Assembly (NCBI RefSeq): GCF_027943725.1
Contig: NZ_AP025696.1
Location: forward strand, 1,651,501-1,715,500
Direction: 5' to 3'
DNA from: Nitrosophilus kaiyonis
GTDB taxonomy: Bacteria; Campylobacterota; Campylobacteria; Campylobacterales; Nitratiruptoraceae
Length of the DNA: 64,000 bases
In this document: piece after piece, positions 1-9,322 of the stretch
Numbering within the stretch: position 1 is the first letter of the stretch
Layout of the letters: each line of letters starts with the position of its first letter
Program-made: the position numbers and the translations under genes
Notes under the pieces: generated by a model
What the model was told of the DNA's origin: nothing
What the model saw: the letters and a program-made list of their open reading frames with translations, nothing else
Database searches by the model: none

Positions 1-1
1 G

Positions 2-121
2 CCAAATTTAAAAAATGCCTTTATTAGTTCATCTGTAGTTAGAACTATACTTAAATTTAATGGTGATGTTAGTCATTTGGTACCTGAAGAGATTGTTGAG
101 GATTTAAAAATTAGTAAATAG
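2..121 (+). CDS. coaD: Phosphopantetheine adenylyltransferase, C-terminal fragment
   Basis: This is the last 39 codons of a gene that enters from outside the window. The frame is open from the first base to a TAG stop. The tail, with [21 protein letters not shown] followed by an acidic end, matches the C-terminal helix of CoaD, where the Ser-Ser-x-Val-Arg segment binds ATP phosphates. CoaD makes dephospho-CoA from 4'-phosphopantetheine and ATP in CoA synthesis. Its place just ahead of tmk is the order I recall from Campylobacter. The stop codon is the start of the inverted-repeat spacer that follows. The catalytic N-terminal HxGH region lies outside the window, so the call rests on the tail and on synteny. 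Confidence 0.8.
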   Translation, partial: PNLKNAFISSSVVRTILKFNGDVSHLVPEEIVEDLKISK

Positions 122-185
122 TAAGAAGTGATCAGTAATCAGATAAAATTAATTACATACTGATCACTCATTACTAATATCGGAG
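119..185 (+). repeat. Hairpin spacer between coaD and tmk
   Basis: The spacer starts at the coaD stop. It holds a perfect nine-base inverted repeat, AGTGATCAG at 127-135 and CTGATCACT at 160-168. The left arm continues with an ATCAGTA/ATCAGAT tandem and the right arm with CATTACTAAT. It runs straight into the tmk Shine-Dalgarno. No T-run follows the stem, so it is not a classical terminator. It fits the family of two-arm spacers seen elsewhere in the window. Confidence 0.6.
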
Positions 186-190
186 CAAAT

Positions 191-766
191 ATGTATGTTG
201 TTTTAGAAGGAATAGATCGAGTAGGAAAAAGTACTCAAATTGAACTATTAAAAAAAGAGTTTAAAGATGCAATTTTTACAAAGGAACCTGGTGGAACCGA
301 ATTTGGAAAAAAAATAAGAGAAATTGTATTAAATGATTCAATTTCACCAATTGCAGAGGTTTTTCTTTTTTTAGCTGATAGAAATGAACATTTAGAAAAA
401 GTAATAAAACCTAATATTAAAAGATTAATAATAAGCGATAGAGGATTTATTTCTGGTATAGCTTATGCCCATATTAAATCAAATCTATCTTATGAAAAAC
501 TTTTTGAACTAAATGAATTGGCTCTTGAGGAGATTTTTCCAGATAAAATAATTTTTATTGAAATTGACAAAAATGAACTTGAAAAAAGAATGCATATAGA
601 AAAACTTGATTCAATAGAAAAAAGAGGAGTTGATTATCTTTTAAAAGTTCAAAATTTTATGAAAGAGGCATTAAATAGATCAAATATTAAGCATTTAATT
701 TTAGATGCAAATGATGATGTTTTAAAAATAAATAAAAAAATAGTAGATTTTATAAAAAAGGGTTGA
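191..766 (+). CDS. tmk: Thymidylate kinase
   Basis: Phosphorylates dTMP to dTDP with ATP in the cytoplasm, supplying dTTP. The 191-residue length is normal for the family. The P-loop GIDRVGKST is at residues 7-15, the substrate-binding KEPGGTEFGKKIR at 31-43, and the ISDRGF motif with the catalytic Asp-Arg pair at 81-86. The ATG is preceded by GGAG at a good distance. The stop overlaps the beginning of the hisS region, so the two are probably co-translated. Synteny with coaD and hisS supports the call. Confidence 0.95.
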   Translation: MYVVLEGIDRVGKSTQIELLKKEFKDAIFTKEPGGTEFGKKIREIVLNDSISPIAEVFLFLADRNEHLEKVIKPNIKRLIISDRGFISGIAYAHIKSNLSYEKLFELNELALEEIFPDKIIFIEIDKNELEKRMHIEKLDSIEKRGVDYLLKVQNFMKEALNRSNIKHLILDANDDVLKINKKIVDFIKKG

Positions 767-768
767 TT

Positions 769-2007
769 ATGATAAAAGCTTTAAGAGGTATGAAAGATAT
801 TTTACCTCCAGTTAGTGAAAAATATCTTCATTTTATCAATACCGCTTCTAAATTAGCCAATAATTTTGGTTTTGAATATATTGAAACGCCAATACTTGAA
901 GAGACTTCACTTTTTAAAAGAAGCGTTGGTGAGTCAAGCGATATTGTTGGCAAAGAGATGTATGAATTTATAGATAAAGGCGGAAATAGCGTCTGTTTGA
1001 GACCTGAAGGAACAGCTGGAGTCGTTAGAAGTTTTATTGAGCATAAATTTGATAGAAAAGAGGGAATTTTTAGATATTTCTATTATGGACCTATGTTTAG
1101 ATATGAAAGGCCACAGAAGGGAAGACTTAGAGAGTTTCATCAGTTTGGATGTGAAACATTTGGAGAGCCAAGTGTTTATGAAGATGCAAATATGATAATA
1201 TTATTAAAAGATATACTAGATTTTTACAATATCGATTATACATTAAAAATAAACTCTCTTGGCTGTGAAAAATGTATGCCAGTTTATAGAAAAAAATTGA
1301 TAGAGTTTTTAGATACTAAAGAAGCAAAAATTTGTGAAGATTGTATTAGAAGAAAAGCAACAAATCCTATAAGAGTGCTTGATTGTAAAGTCGATGCTTG
1401 CAAAGATGTATATGTAGATGCACCAAAGCTTTTAGATAATTTATGCGAAGATTGTAAAAAAGATTTTGAAAAACTGCAAGATATTTTGCAAAAAAACAAA
1501 ATCTCTTATGAAATTGATATTTTTTTAGTTAGAGGGCTTGATTATTATACAAAAACTGCATTTGAATTTGTAAGCAGTTCGCTTGGTTCTCAAAATGCTA
1601 TTGCAGGTGGAGGAAGATTTGATAGACTAGTTGAATTCATGGGAGGTAAACCAACTCCTGCAATTGGTTTTGCTATTGGAATTGAAAGAATATTAGATCT
1701 TATTGAATTGCCTCAAAATAAAAGAGAGGGAATATATCTTGGAGTTTTAACAGAAAATGCAAAAGATAAAGCATTTGAAATTGCTACAAATTTAAGAAAA
1801 AAACAAAAAGTTATTTTTATATATAATAAAAAAAGCTTAAAAGCACATCTAAAAGGAGCTGACAAATCAAATGCAAAATTTGCAGCTATTATCGGAGAGG
1901 ATGAATTAGAGAAAAATAGTATATGGGTAAAAGATCTTGATGAAAAAAAAGAAGAGATTTTAAAAATAGATTTCTTTTTAAAAAAATTTGGAGAAATTGA
2001 TGTTTGA
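769..2007 (+). CDS. hisS: Histidyl-tRNA synthetase
   Basis: Class II aminoacyl-tRNA synthetase that charges tRNA-His. Visible signatures are RPEGT (about 79-83), the motif 2 segment YYGPMFRYERPQKGR (105-119), the histidine-specific RGLDYYT (255-261), AGGGRFD (279-285) and the motif 3 GIER (304-307). Four Cys pairs (LGCEKC, ICEDC, LDCKVDAC, LCEDC) lie in the insertion between motif 2 and RGLDYYT, as in many bacterial HisRS. I place the start at the ATG with AAGGG six bases upstream. A TTG two codons earlier would overlap the tmk stop and is less likely. The end overlaps speA by eight bases. Confidence 0.96.
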   Translation: MIKALRGMKDILPPVSEKYLHFINTASKLANNFGFEYIETPILEETSLFKRSVGESSDIVGKEMYEFIDKGGNSVCLRPEGTAGVVRSFIEHKFDRKEGIFRYFYYGPMFRYERPQKGRLREFHQFGCETFGEPSVYEDANMIILLKDILDFYNIDYTLKINSLGCEKCMPVYRKKLIEFLDTKEAKICEDCIRRKATNPIRVLDCKVDACKDVYVDAPKLLDNLCEDCKKDFEKLQDILQKNKISYEIDIFLVRGLDYYTKTAFEFVSSSLGSQNAIAGGGRFDRLVEFMGGKPTPAIGFAIGIERILDLIELPQNKREGIYLGVLTENAKDKAFEIATNLRKKQKVIFIYNKKSLKAHLKGADKSNAKFAAIIGEDELEKNSIWVKDLDEKKEEILKIDFFLKKFGEIDV

Positions 2008-3847
2008 TTATGGAATAAAAATATGGTCAAACAATAACTTTTTCATTGAAGATGGTGTTGTTAAAGTAAATTATAAAAATAAGCCATCTTTACTTGAAAT
2101 TACAAAAAAAATAAGAGAAACTGGTATCAGAGGGCCTCTTCTTTTAAGATTTCCTCACTTAATAAAAAAGCAGATTGATACTTTATATAAAGAGTTTCAA
2201 AGAGCTATGAAAACCTTCAATTATGAAGGTGGATTTAATGCTGTTTTTCCTCTTAAAGTTAATCAGTTTCCAAATTTTATATCATCTTTAGTAGATATTG
2301 CAAAAGAGTACAATTATGGACTTGAAGCTGGAAGTAAAGCTGAGCTCATTATTGCTATGGCATACAATAATAAAAATGCACCTATAACTGTTAATGGTTT
2401 TAAAGATAAAGGAATGATAAGCCTTGGCTTTATAGCTGCTAAAATGGGTTTTAATATAACTTTAACTATTGAGGGTTTAAATGAGTTAGAAACTATATTG
2501 GAAGTTTCTAAAGAGCTTGGTGAACCTATCCCAAATATTGGCCTTAGAATTAGACTTCATAGCTCAGGTATTGGAATATGGGCAAAAAGTGGAGGAATAA
2601 ATTCTAAATTTGGTCTTACATCCACTGAACTGCTTGAAGCAGTTGAACTTTTAAAAGAAAACAGTCTATTAGATAGATTTAAAATGATACATTTTCATAT
2701 TGGAAGCCAGATTAGTGAAATTGGCCCTGTTAAAAGAGCTTTAAGAGAGGCTGGCAATATTTATGCTGAACTTAGAAAAATGGGGGCAAAAAATCTAACT
2801 GCTATAAACCTTGGCGGAGGTTTAGCGGTTGAATATTCTCAACATGAAAATCTTCATACAAGAAATTATACAATTACAGAATTTACAAATGATGTTGTCT
2901 TTTTATTAAAAGAGATTGCAGAACAAAAAGGGGTTGTACAGCCAGATATTTTTACAGAATCTGGCAGATTTATAGCTGCGCCTCATGCAGTTTTAATAGC
3001 ACCAGTTTTAGAACTCTTTAGCCAAGAATATACTGAGCGCGGATTAAAACTTAAAAAAAATAATCCTCCCCTTGTTCAAGAACTATATGATCTTTACAAA
3101 ACAATAAATAGAAAAAATGCAATAGAGTATCTTCATGATAGTTTAGATCATATGGAATCACTGCTTACTCTTTTTGATCTTGGATATATTGATCTTCAAG
3201 ATAGAAGCAACACTGAAATATTGGTTCATTTAATAATCAAAAAAGCGATTGAACTAACAAAAAAATCAAATTATCAAGAGCTAAAAAGAATTCAAGATAG
3301 AGTGCAAGAGAGATATCTTTTAAATTTTTCTCTTTTTCAAAGTTTACCTGATTTTTGGGGTTTAAAACAAAGATTTCCAGTTATGCCATTAAATATGCTA
3401 AATATTCAACCTACAAGAAGTGCATCTTTATGGGATATTACTTGTGATAGTGATGGAGAGATAGATTTTAATATAGATTATCCTCTATTTTTACATGATA
3501 TTGATTTGAAAAAAGAAGAATATTTTCTTGCTTTTTTTCTTGTGGGAGCTTACCAAGAAATTTTAGGAATGAAACATAATCTTTTTACCCATCCTACAGA
3601 AGTTACTGTAGAGTTTGATGATAATGGATATAGTCTTGAAAACATTGTTGAAGCCCAAAGTATATTAGATATTTTATATGATATGGATTATGATTTAAAT
3701 GAACTTCAAAGCAATCTAAAAACAAATCTTGCAAATTCAGAACTAATTGAGAGTGAAGAAAAAGAGAAAATTTTCGAATTATTAGCACTTATTTTAAATG
3801 AAAATAGTTATCTTAAAATGACACCTAAAAAGGAAAACAATGAATAA
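2000..3847 (+). CDS. speA: Biosynthetic arginine decarboxylase
   Basis: PLP-dependent fold-III decarboxylase that converts arginine to agmatine, the first step of the agmatine route to putrescine and spermidine. The 615-residue length is typical of biosynthetic SpeA. The PLP lysine sits in FPLKVNQFP near residue 85, followed by [10 protein letters not shown], the barrel segment FHIGSQ and the TESGR region. The start is the ATG six bases after GGAG, overlapping the hisS end. A TTG four codons upstream is the alternative. The stop overlaps cysE by eight bases, so hisS-speA-cysE reads as one coupled unit. No agmatinase or agmatine deiminase gene lies in the window. Confidence 0.94.
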   Translation: MFDYGIKIWSNNNFFIEDGVVKVNYKNKPSLLEITKKIRETGIRGPLLLRFPHLIKKQIDTLYKEFQRAMKTFNYEGGFNAVFPLKVNQFPNFISSLVDIAKEYNYGLEAGSKAELIIAMAYNNKNAPITVNGFKDKGMISLGFIAAKMGFNITLTIEGLNELETILEVSKELGEPIPNIGLRIRLHSSGIGIWAKSGGINSKFGLTSTELLEAVELLKENSLLDRFKMIHFHIGSQISEIGPVKRALREAGNIYAELRKMGAKNLTAINLGGGLAVEYSQHENLHTRNYTITEFTNDVVFLLKEIAEQKGVVQPDIFTESGRFIAAPHAVLIAPVLELFSQEYTERGLKLKKNNPPLVQELYDLYKTINRKNAIEYLHDSLDHMESLLTLFDLGYIDLQDRSNTEILVHLIIKKAIELTKKSNYQELKRIQDRVQERYLLNFSLFQSLPDFWGLKQRFPVMPLNMLNIQPTRSASLWDITCDSDGEIDFNIDYPLFLHDIDLKKEEYFLAFFLVGAYQEILGMKHNLFTHPTEVTVEFDDNGYSLENIVEAQSILDILYDMDYDLNELQSNLKTNLANSELIESEEKEKIFELLALILNENSYLKMTPKKENNE

Positions 3848-4550
3848 AATCTCTTTATGGGAGATCATTAAAGAGGATTTTTCTATTGCATTTCAAAGAG
3901 ATCCTGCTATTAGATCTAAATTTGAATTATTAACTAACTATCCTGGTGTTTGGGCAATATTTTGGTATAGAATTGCAAATAGATTATATAAAAAAGGATT
4001 TAAACTTCTTGCAAGAATACTTATGGGAATAAATCAAATATTTACAGGTATTGATATACATCCAGCAGCTACTATTGGAAGAAGAGTATTTATAGATCAT
4101 GGTATTGGAGTTGTTATTGGAGAAACAACAATTATTGAAGATGATGTTTTAATATATCAGCAAGTAACTTTGGGCGGAGTTAGTTTAGAAAAAGGGAAAA
4201 GACACCCTACTATAAAAAGTGGTACTGTTATAGGAGCTGGTGCAAAAGTTCTTGGAAATATAACTTTAGGCAAAAATGTGAGAATTGGGGCAAACTCTGT
4301 TGTTGTAAAAGATGTGCCAGATGACTCAACAGCAGTTGGAATTCCAGCTAGAATAATAAAAAAAGGTCTTGATAAATCGATGTTAAGTCACAATAAACTA
4401 CCTGATATTGATAAAGAGATGTTTGAATACTTAATAAAAAGGGTGGCTATATTAGAGCATGCATTATTAACTGGTAACAAAAATATACTAAAAGAGGAAG
4501 AAGAGTTAGAACATATATATGAAGCCTTTATAAAATCTATGAAAAGTTAG
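3840..4550 (+). CDS. cysE: Serine O-acetyltransferase
   Basis: Transfers acetyl from acetyl-CoA to L-serine, giving the O-acetylserine used in cysteine synthesis. An N-terminal alpha-helical part (about 1-70) precedes a left-handed beta-helix of hexapeptide repeats that contains [15 protein letters not shown], the catalytic-type DHG and GVVIGETT, then YQQVTLGG. The 236-residue length fits bacterial CysE. The start overlaps the speA stop and has AAGGAAAAC just upstream. The C-terminal helix after residue 170 is longer than the short flexible tail needed for cysteine feedback, so I make no claim about feedback control. Confidence 0.94.
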   Translation: MNKISLWEIIKEDFSIAFQRDPAIRSKFELLTNYPGVWAIFWYRIANRLYKKGFKLLARILMGINQIFTGIDIHPAATIGRRVFIDHGIGVVIGETTIIEDDVLIYQQVTLGGVSLEKGKRHPTIKSGTVIGAGAKVLGNITLGKNVRIGANSVVVKDVPDDSTAVGIPARIIKKGLDKSMLSHNKLPDIDKEMFEYLIKRVAILEHALLTGNKNILKEEEELEHIYEAFIKSMKS

Positions 4551-4556
4551 TATAAT
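4551..4556 (+). promoter_or_regulatory. Probable -10 element for aspC
   Basis: A perfect TATAAT lies directly after the cysE stop, 36 bases ahead of the aspC ATG. The upstream sequence is AT-rich without a clear -35, as is usual for sigma-70 promoters in this phylum. Confidence 0.5.
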
Positions 4557-4562
4557 TTCAAT

Positions 4563-4576
4563 GGCACCTCTAAAAC
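4563..4576 (+). repeat. Solo sequence resembling the end of the 11.5-kb MITE
   Basis: GGCACCTCTAAAAC lies in the short leader between the aspC -10 box and its Shine-Dalgarno. It matches the terminal inverted repeat of the element at 11535 except for one missing A. It is a G+C-rich word in an AT-rich spacer. It could be the remnant of an excised or deleted copy, or chance. Confidence 0.35.
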
Positions 4577-4591
4577 TTTAAAAGGATAGAA

Positions 4592-5755
4592 ATGTTTTCA
4601 AAAAGAATTGAATCTCTTTCAGAATCATTAACTATGGCTATAACATCATTAGCAAGGGAGCTTAAAGCTCAAGGTAAAGATATTCTTAGTTTTTCTGCAG
4701 GCGAGCCAGATTTTGATACTCCAAAAGCCATAAAAGAGGCTGCAAAAAAAGCAATAGATGAAGGTTTTACAAAATATACAGCAGTTGAAGGTATTCCGGA
4801 GCTTCTTGATGCAATAAGTGATAAACTAAAAAGAGAAAACAATTTAGAGTATTCAAGAAAACAGATTATTGTTAGCAATGGTGCAAAACAGTCACTTTTT
4901 AATCTTTTTCAAACATTGATAGATGAAGATGATGAAGTTATTATTCCAGCACCATATTGGGTAACTTATCCAGAACTTGTAAAATATAGCGGCGGAAAGC
5001 CTGTTTTTATAGAAACTTCTGAAGAAAATGGATTCAAAATAACACCAAATCAATTAAAAAATGCAATAACTTCAAAAACAAAACTTCTTATATTAACAAC
5101 TCCATCTAATCCAACAGGAGCAGTATATTCAAAAAATGAGCTTGAATCTTTAGCAGAAGTTTTAAAAGGTACAAATATATATGTAGCAAGTGATGAGATG
5201 TATGAAAAATTAACTTATGATGGAGAATTTACTTCCACTGCATCAATCAATGAAGATATGTACAATAGAACAATAACAATAAACGGCCTTAGTAAATCTG
5301 CAGCAATGACTGGATGGAGATTTGGTTATTTAGCCTCTGCTAATGAAGAGATGATAAAAGCTATGAAAAAACTTCAATCACAAAGCACATCAAATATCTG
5401 CTCTATTACACAAAAAGCCGCAATTCCAGGTCTTGATGGAACAATTGATAAAGATATTGAATATATGAAAAATGAATTCAAAAAAAGAAGAGATGAAGCA
5501 GTAGAGCTTTTTAATAAAATTGATGGATTAAATGTTATAAAACCTGATGGTGCTTTTTATCTTTTTGTTAACCACTCAAAAATAGAAAAAGATTCAATGA
5601 AATTTGCAAAAGAGTTACTGGAAAAAGCAGGAGTTGCTATAGTTCCTGGTATTGGATTTGGTAAAGAGGGATATTTTAGATTTAGTTTTGCTACTGATTT
5701 AAATACTATAAAAGAGGGAATTATAAGAATAGAAAATTTTATAAAAAACTACTAA
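4592..5755 (+). CDS. aspC: Class I aspartate/aromatic aminotransferase (AspB type)
   Basis: PLP-dependent aminotransferase, probably interconverting aspartate and 2-oxoglutarate with oxaloacetate and glutamate. It has the subgroup I-gamma features SAGEPDFDTP near residue 30, the cofactor-binding NGAKQS and TTPSNPTGAVYS near 165, and the PLP lysine in LSKSAAMTGWRFGY near 230. Length is 387. The ATG follows AAGGATAG. It is the last gene of the coaD-to-aspC block and seems to have its own promoter in the 41-base spacer. The exact amino-donor range (aspartate, prephenate) cannot be read from sequence. Confidence 0.92.
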   Translation: MFSKRIESLSESLTMAITSLARELKAQGKDILSFSAGEPDFDTPKAIKEAAKKAIDEGFTKYTAVEGIPELLDAISDKLKRENNLEYSRKQIIVSNGAKQSLFNLFQTLIDEDDEVIIPAPYWVTYPELVKYSGGKPVFIETSEENGFKITPNQLKNAITSKTKLLILTTPSNPTGAVYSKNELESLAEVLKGTNIYVASDEMYEKLTYDGEFTSTASINEDMYNRTITINGLSKSAAMTGWRFGYLASANEEMIKAMKKLQSQSTSNICSITQKAAIPGLDGTIDKDIEYMKNEFKKRRDEAVELFNKIDGLNVIKPDGAFYLFVNHSKIEKDSMKFAKELLEKAGVAIVPGIGFGKEGYFRFSFATDLNTIKEGIIRIENFIKNY

Positions 5756-5759
5756 TCTT

Positions 5760-5789
5760 TAGGGTTTTGCCCTACCCCCTTCTTTTTTT
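5760..5789 (+). terminator. Rho-independent terminator after aspC
   Basis: A TAGGG/CCCTA stem with a five-base loop, then a C-run and CTTTTTTT, three bases after the aspC stop. The T-run lies about six bases after the stem, so strength is moderate. Confidence 0.6.
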
Positions 5790-5862
5790 ACTTTAATATT
5801 TTGAAATCTATCATTTTTCTTCAAAAACTTTGCAATTTTCAGCTATTACAATTCTCTTTTGA

Positions 5863-5868
5863 TATAAT
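5863..5868 (+). promoter_or_regulatory. Probable -10 element for nrdJ
   Basis: TATAAT within TTGATATAATAAAG, about 39 bases upstream of the chosen start. A T-rich region lies upstream. The spacer between the terminator and this box is too short for a cobalamin riboswitch. Confidence 0.45.
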
Positions 5869-5906
5869 AAAGATAGTATGCCTTTATTAAAAATATGGAG
5901 AAAGCC

Positions 5907-7856
5907 GTGTATGTTACTGAAAGATTTTTTCTTCCAAATGACTTTAAAGAATATTTAAAAAATTTAAAACCAATTTTTGGATTTGGTGCATTTGGTGAAA
6001 CAACATACTATAGAACATATAGTAGAAAAACAGGACCCAATTCTCATGAACATTGGCCAGATACTATTATAAGAGTAATTGAAGGTATTTTTTCTATAAG
6101 AAAAAACCACTATAGAAAATATAATCTTTCTTGGAGAGATGAAGATTATATTGAATTTGCTAAAAATATGGCAATAAATGCCTTTAAAATGAAATGGCTT
6201 CCTCCAGGAAGAGGCCTTTGGATAATGGGTACAGAATATATTTATGAAAGAGGAAGTGCTGCTTTATATAATTGTGCAGCAGTTGATACAACTGATCTTG
6301 TAAATGCGGCAGATTGGGCAATGGATATGCTAATGGTAGGAGCAGGAGTAGGTTTTAATACTGCTTGGGATGGCAAAGCAAATAAACCAGATAAAAAAAA
6401 TTATCTAATTTATATAATAGAAGATTCAAAAGAGGGATGGGTTAAATCAGTTAGACTATTACTTGAGAGTTATATAAAAAATAGACCATTTTATCGCTTT
6501 GACTACTCTAAAATAAGACCTGCTGGAAGTGAACTAAAAATGTTTGGAGGAATAGCAGGTGGACCTGAGCCTTTAAAAAGGCTACATAAAAATATTGAAA
6601 AGACAATGGATGATTATATAGAAGGAAAAATAGATAAAACAAGATGTGTTGTTGATATTTTTAATGAACTTGGTGTATGTGTAGTATCTGGAAATATCAG
6701 AAGATCTGCTGAAATTGCCATAGGATCACCATATGATAAGACTTTTTTAAATTTAAAAAATTATGAAAAATATCCTGATAGAGCAGAGATTGGTTGGATA
6801 TCGAATAACTCTATTTTAATAAAAGATATTAATGATTATAAAGTATTAGATGAAATAGCAGCATTAATTGAAAAAAATGGAGAGCCTGGTATATTAAATT
6901 TGGAAAATATGCAACATTATGGAAGATTTGGCGAAGAGATAAAAGATAAAGCATGGTTAAGTAATCCTTGTGGAGAGATTGCACTTGAGAGTTATGAACT
7001 CTGTAATTTAGCAGAAATTTTTATAAGCAGATGCGAAAATATAGATGAATTTTTAAAAATGGTTGAATATGCTACATTTTATGCCTCAACAGTTAATCTA
7101 CTTCCAACTCATAGAGAAGAGACAAATAAAATTATTGCAAGAAATAGAAGAGTCGGTGTTAGTGTATCTGGTGTAGCAGATTTTATAGAAAAAAAAGGTT
7201 TTGAAACTCTAATAAAATGGCTAAGAGCAGGATATAAGAAAGTAAGAGAAATAAATAAAAATTTAGCAATTGGTGCTGGAATACCAATATCACTAAAAGT
7301 TACTGCAGTAAAACCATCTGGAACGATAAGTATCTTAGCTGGAACTAGCCCAGGTATGCATTATCCTCCATTTACTTATGCAATAAGAAGAATTAGAATA
7401 GGAAAAAATTCAGAGCTTGGAAAATTTTTAAAAGAATCAAATGTACCATATGAAATAGATATGTATGATGAAAACACTTATGTATTTGAATTTCCAATTA
7501 AATATGACAATCCTAAAAGTGTACAAGATGTAACTGTTTGGGAACAGATGATGATTTTAGCCACACTTCAAAGAGAGTGGTCAGACAATATGGTATCAAA
7601 TACTATAGAATTTTCCAAAGAATATAAAGCAAAAGATATAGCAAATATTTTAAAAGAGTTTTTGCCTATGATAAAATCTGTAACTATGCTTCCAAAAAGT
7701 GATCACATCTACCCTCAAATGCCATTTTCTAAAATTAGTAAAGAGGAGTATGAAAAATTAATGAAATCTTTTCCTAAACTTGACTGGTCAAAATATACAG
7801 GTCATGAAGCAACGGGAGAGAGATTTTGCAGCTCTTTGAGTTGCACATTTAGATAG
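5907..7856 (+). CDS. nrdJ: Adenosylcobalamin-dependent (class II, monomeric type) ribonucleotide reductase
   Basis: Reduces ribonucleotides to deoxyribonucleotides with a thiyl radical generated from coenzyme B12, without oxygen. The sequence follows the Lactobacillus leichmannii RTPR plan: [10 protein letters not shown] near residue 122, [31 protein letters not shown], the active-site [19 protein letters not shown] with Cys-x-Glu near 355 and its partner Cys near 366, [11 protein letters not shown], and a C-terminal CSSLSC (CX4C) like the redox-relay cysteines of RTPR. At about 649 residues it is shorter than RTPR (739). I take GTG as start because GGAG is six bases upstream; an ATG four codons earlier overlaps that GGAG and has none of its own. 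It stands alone behind its own promoter. Confidence 0.88.
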   Translation: MYVTERFFLPNDFKEYLKNLKPIFGFGAFGETTYYRTYSRKTGPNSHEHWPDTIIRVIEGIFSIRKNHYRKYNLSWRDEDYIEFAKNMAINAFKMKWLPPGRGLWIMGTEYIYERGSAALYNCAAVDTTDLVNAADWAMDMLMVGAGVGFNTAWDGKANKPDKKNYLIYIIEDSKEGWVKSVRLLLESYIKNRPFYRFDYSKIRPAGSELKMFGGIAGGPEPLKRLHKNIEKTMDDYIEGKIDKTRCVVDIFNELGVCVVSGNIRRSAEIAIGSPYDKTFLNLKNYEKYPDRAEIGWISNNSILIKDINDYKVLDEIAALIEKNGEPGILNLENMQHYGRFGEEIKDKAWLSNPCGEIALESYELCNLAEIFISRCENIDEFLKMVEYATFYASTVNLLPTHREETNKIIARNRRVGVSVSGVADFIEKKGFETLIKWLRAGYKKVREINKNLAIGAGIPISLKVTAVKPSGTISILAGTSPGMHYPPFTYAIRRIRIGKNSELGKFLKESNVPYEIDMYDENTYVFEFPIKYDNPKSVQDVTVWEQMMILATLQREWSDNMVSNTIEFSKEYKAKDIANILKEFLPMIKSVTMLPKSDHIYPQMPFSKISKEEYEKLMKSFPKLDWSKYTGHEATGERFCSSLSCTFR

Positions 7857-7858
7857 AA

Positions 7859-7875
7859 GGAGATAATTATTCTCC
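7859..7875. terminator. Short palindrome between convergent genes
   Basis: GGAGA and TCTCC flank TAATTAT between the nrdJ stop and the stop of the following minus-strand gene. The sequence also encodes the last codons of that gene (GGE). The stem is short, so it is weak as a bidirectional terminator. Confidence 0.3.
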
Positions 7876-8160
7876 TCCTACTATGCCTTCATCTACATCT
7901 GGATTAATATCTTCTGGAATATAATCTTTTCCAAACTCTTTTTTTGCTAAGTTTAATGCATCTATTAAATCATCAATATTCTCATAAGGAATATGAACTT
8001 TCCATTCTGGCTCTTTTGCATTTCCATTTAAAGATATTCCAATACTTACAACAGGTTCGCTTTTCGGTCCATAAGGCTCTGTAACATGAGCTACTGATAC
8101 TACACCCTCTTTTGTTCCATATAAATTAAAAATTTTTATTTCACTTTGAGTTTTAGCCAT
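7867..8160 (-). CDS. Conserved-looking hypothetical protein, 97 residues
   Basis: I do not recognise this protein. It is small, soluble, acidic at the C-terminus (PEDINPDVDEGIVGGE), with no signal peptide, membrane segment or Cys. The middle (KSEPVVSIGISLNGN, then EPEWKVHIPYENIDDLIDALN) suggests a beta-sheet followed by a helix. A good AGGAG precedes the ATG, and a TATACT/TATTAT -10 candidate lies in the 55-base spacer upstream, so it looks like a real, separately transcribed gene. Codon use is like its neighbours. It lies downstream of lpxD on the same strand. Confidence 0.75.
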   Translation of the reverse strand: MAKTQSEIKIFNLYGTKEGVVSVAHVTEPYGPKSEPVVSIGISLNGNAKEPEWKVHIPYENIDDLIDALNLAKKEFGKDYIPEDINPDVDEGIVGGE

Positions 8161-8215
8161 CTCTTCTCCTTTTTCTAACTTAACTATAATAAGTATAACA
8201 AATTTAATTTAAATT

Positions 8216-9169
8216 TTACTTTTTCTTTACAAGCCTTGCTAAAATTGCTTGAAGTTTTAACCACTCTTTATGAAGCATTAAAGGAAAACCAGCATAAGTT
8301 TTTCCACCTTCTATAGATTTTGTAACGCCACCTCTTGCAGCTATAATTGCAAAATCACCAATTTTTAAATGACCAGCAGTTGCACTTTGTCCACCCATCA
8401 CAACATTTCTACCAAGAATAGATGAGCCAGAAATTCCAACTTGAGATGCCATTAAAACATTTTCACCTATAATAGAGTTGTGCCCAATTTGAATTAAGTT
8501 ATCTAGTTTTGTTCCTCTTCTAATAACAGTAGAGTCAAAAACAGCTCTATCAATAGTACAGTTAGCACCAATCTCAACATCATCTTCTATAATAACATTA
8601 CCATTTTGATATATTTTTATATGTCTGCCATCTTTTGTATGAGCAAACCCATACCCATCGCTTCCAATAACTGTACCTGAATGAATAATACAATTTGCTC
8701 CAATAATACAATCCCTATAAATTGTAACATTTGGATAAATTAATGTATTTTTCCCAATTTTTACATTATCTCCAACTACAACTCCACTCATCAAAGTAAC
8801 ATTATCACCAATTTCACTATCATAACCTACATATACATTTGGAGCAATTTTACAGTTTTTACCAATTTTTGGCTTATTTCCAGATATTTGATAAGGCTCT
8901 TTTGCAAAATATTTTGAAATATAAGCCAAAGTAAGATATGGTTCATCACTTACAAGAGCACTTACATTAGAGGGAAGTTCTTTTATAAATTTTTCATGTA
9001 AAATAACTGCAGCAGCATTTGTGGATTTTAAATCTTTTAAATATTTTTTATTTTCCAAAAAAGAGAGTTGGTTTGGACCTGCTTTATCAAGACTTTGTAT
9101 ACCTTCAATTTCTTTATCTTCACCAATATATTTTAAATTTAACTCTTTTGCTAAAAAACTTAATTTCAT
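8216..9169 (-). CDS. lpxD: UDP-3-O-acylglucosamine N-acyltransferase
   Basis: Adds the second 3-hydroxyacyl chain, at nitrogen, to UDP-3-O-acylglucosamine in lipid A synthesis. The N-terminal about 95 residues form the uridine-binding domain (FLENKKYLKDLKSTNAAAVI), followed by a long left-handed beta-helix of hexapeptide repeats (KIGKNCKIAPNVYVG onward) and a C-terminal helical tail. The acyl-transfer segment GSDGYGFA is present, as is QIGHNSIIGENVLMASQVG. Length 317 is normal. It is separated from ilvN by a two-arm repeat spacer whose G-poor arm ends just ahead of the lpxD start. Confidence 0.95.
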   Translation of the reverse strand: MKLSFLAKELNLKYIGEDKEIEGIQSLDKAGPNQLSFLENKKYLKDLKSTNAAAVILHEKFIKELPSNVSALVSDEPYLTLAYISKYFAKEPYQISGNKPKIGKNCKIAPNVYVGYDSEIGDNVTLMSGVVVGDNVKIGKNTLIYPNVTIYRDCIIGANCIIHSGTVIGSDGYGFAHTKDGRHIKIYQNGNVIIEDDVEIGANCTIDRAVFDSTVIRRGTKLDNLIQIGHNSIIGENVLMASQVGISGSSILGRNVVMGGQSATAGHLKIGDFAIIAARGGVTKSIEGGKTYAGFPLMLHKEWLKLQAILARLVKKK

Positions 9170-9187
9170 ATATTTTCCTAAATTTTT

Positions 9188-9322
9188 AATTTAGATATTG
9201 GACATTGGGCATTAGGAATTAGGAATTGGGAATTGGGAATTGGGAATTAATTTCCTTCAGCCTTCAGCCTATTCCACTTCACAGCTTATCCCCTAACTTT
9301 CTAACTCACCTTATTCAACTAC
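9188..9322 (-). repeat. Heptamer-repeat two-arm spacer between ilvN and lpxD
   Basis: On the plus strand 9197-9248 is a clean seven-base tandem: ATTGGAC, ATTGGGC, ATTAGGA twice, ATTGGGA three times, then ATT. It is followed by CTTCAGC twice and CTTTCTAAC-type words up to the ilvN stop. Read in gene sense, a C-poor arm begins at the ilvN stop (GGTAGTTGAATAAGG) and a G-poor arm (TTCCCAA heptads) ends near the lpxD start. The stretch GTGGAATAGGCTGAAGG is shared with the spacer at 31.95 kb. Confidence 0.85.

Noticed and set aside
1988-1999. Earlier TTG start for speA
   Set aside because: It lacks a ribosome site, while the ATG four codons later has GGAG at six bases.
5790-5894. Cobalamin riboswitch ahead of the B12-dependent reductase
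   Set aside because: The gap is only about 105 bases with a promoter inside, too short for the aptamer, and no B12-box was seen.
9197-9248. Possible CRISPR array
   Set aside because: The unit is only seven bases and has no spacers; no cas genes are in the window.
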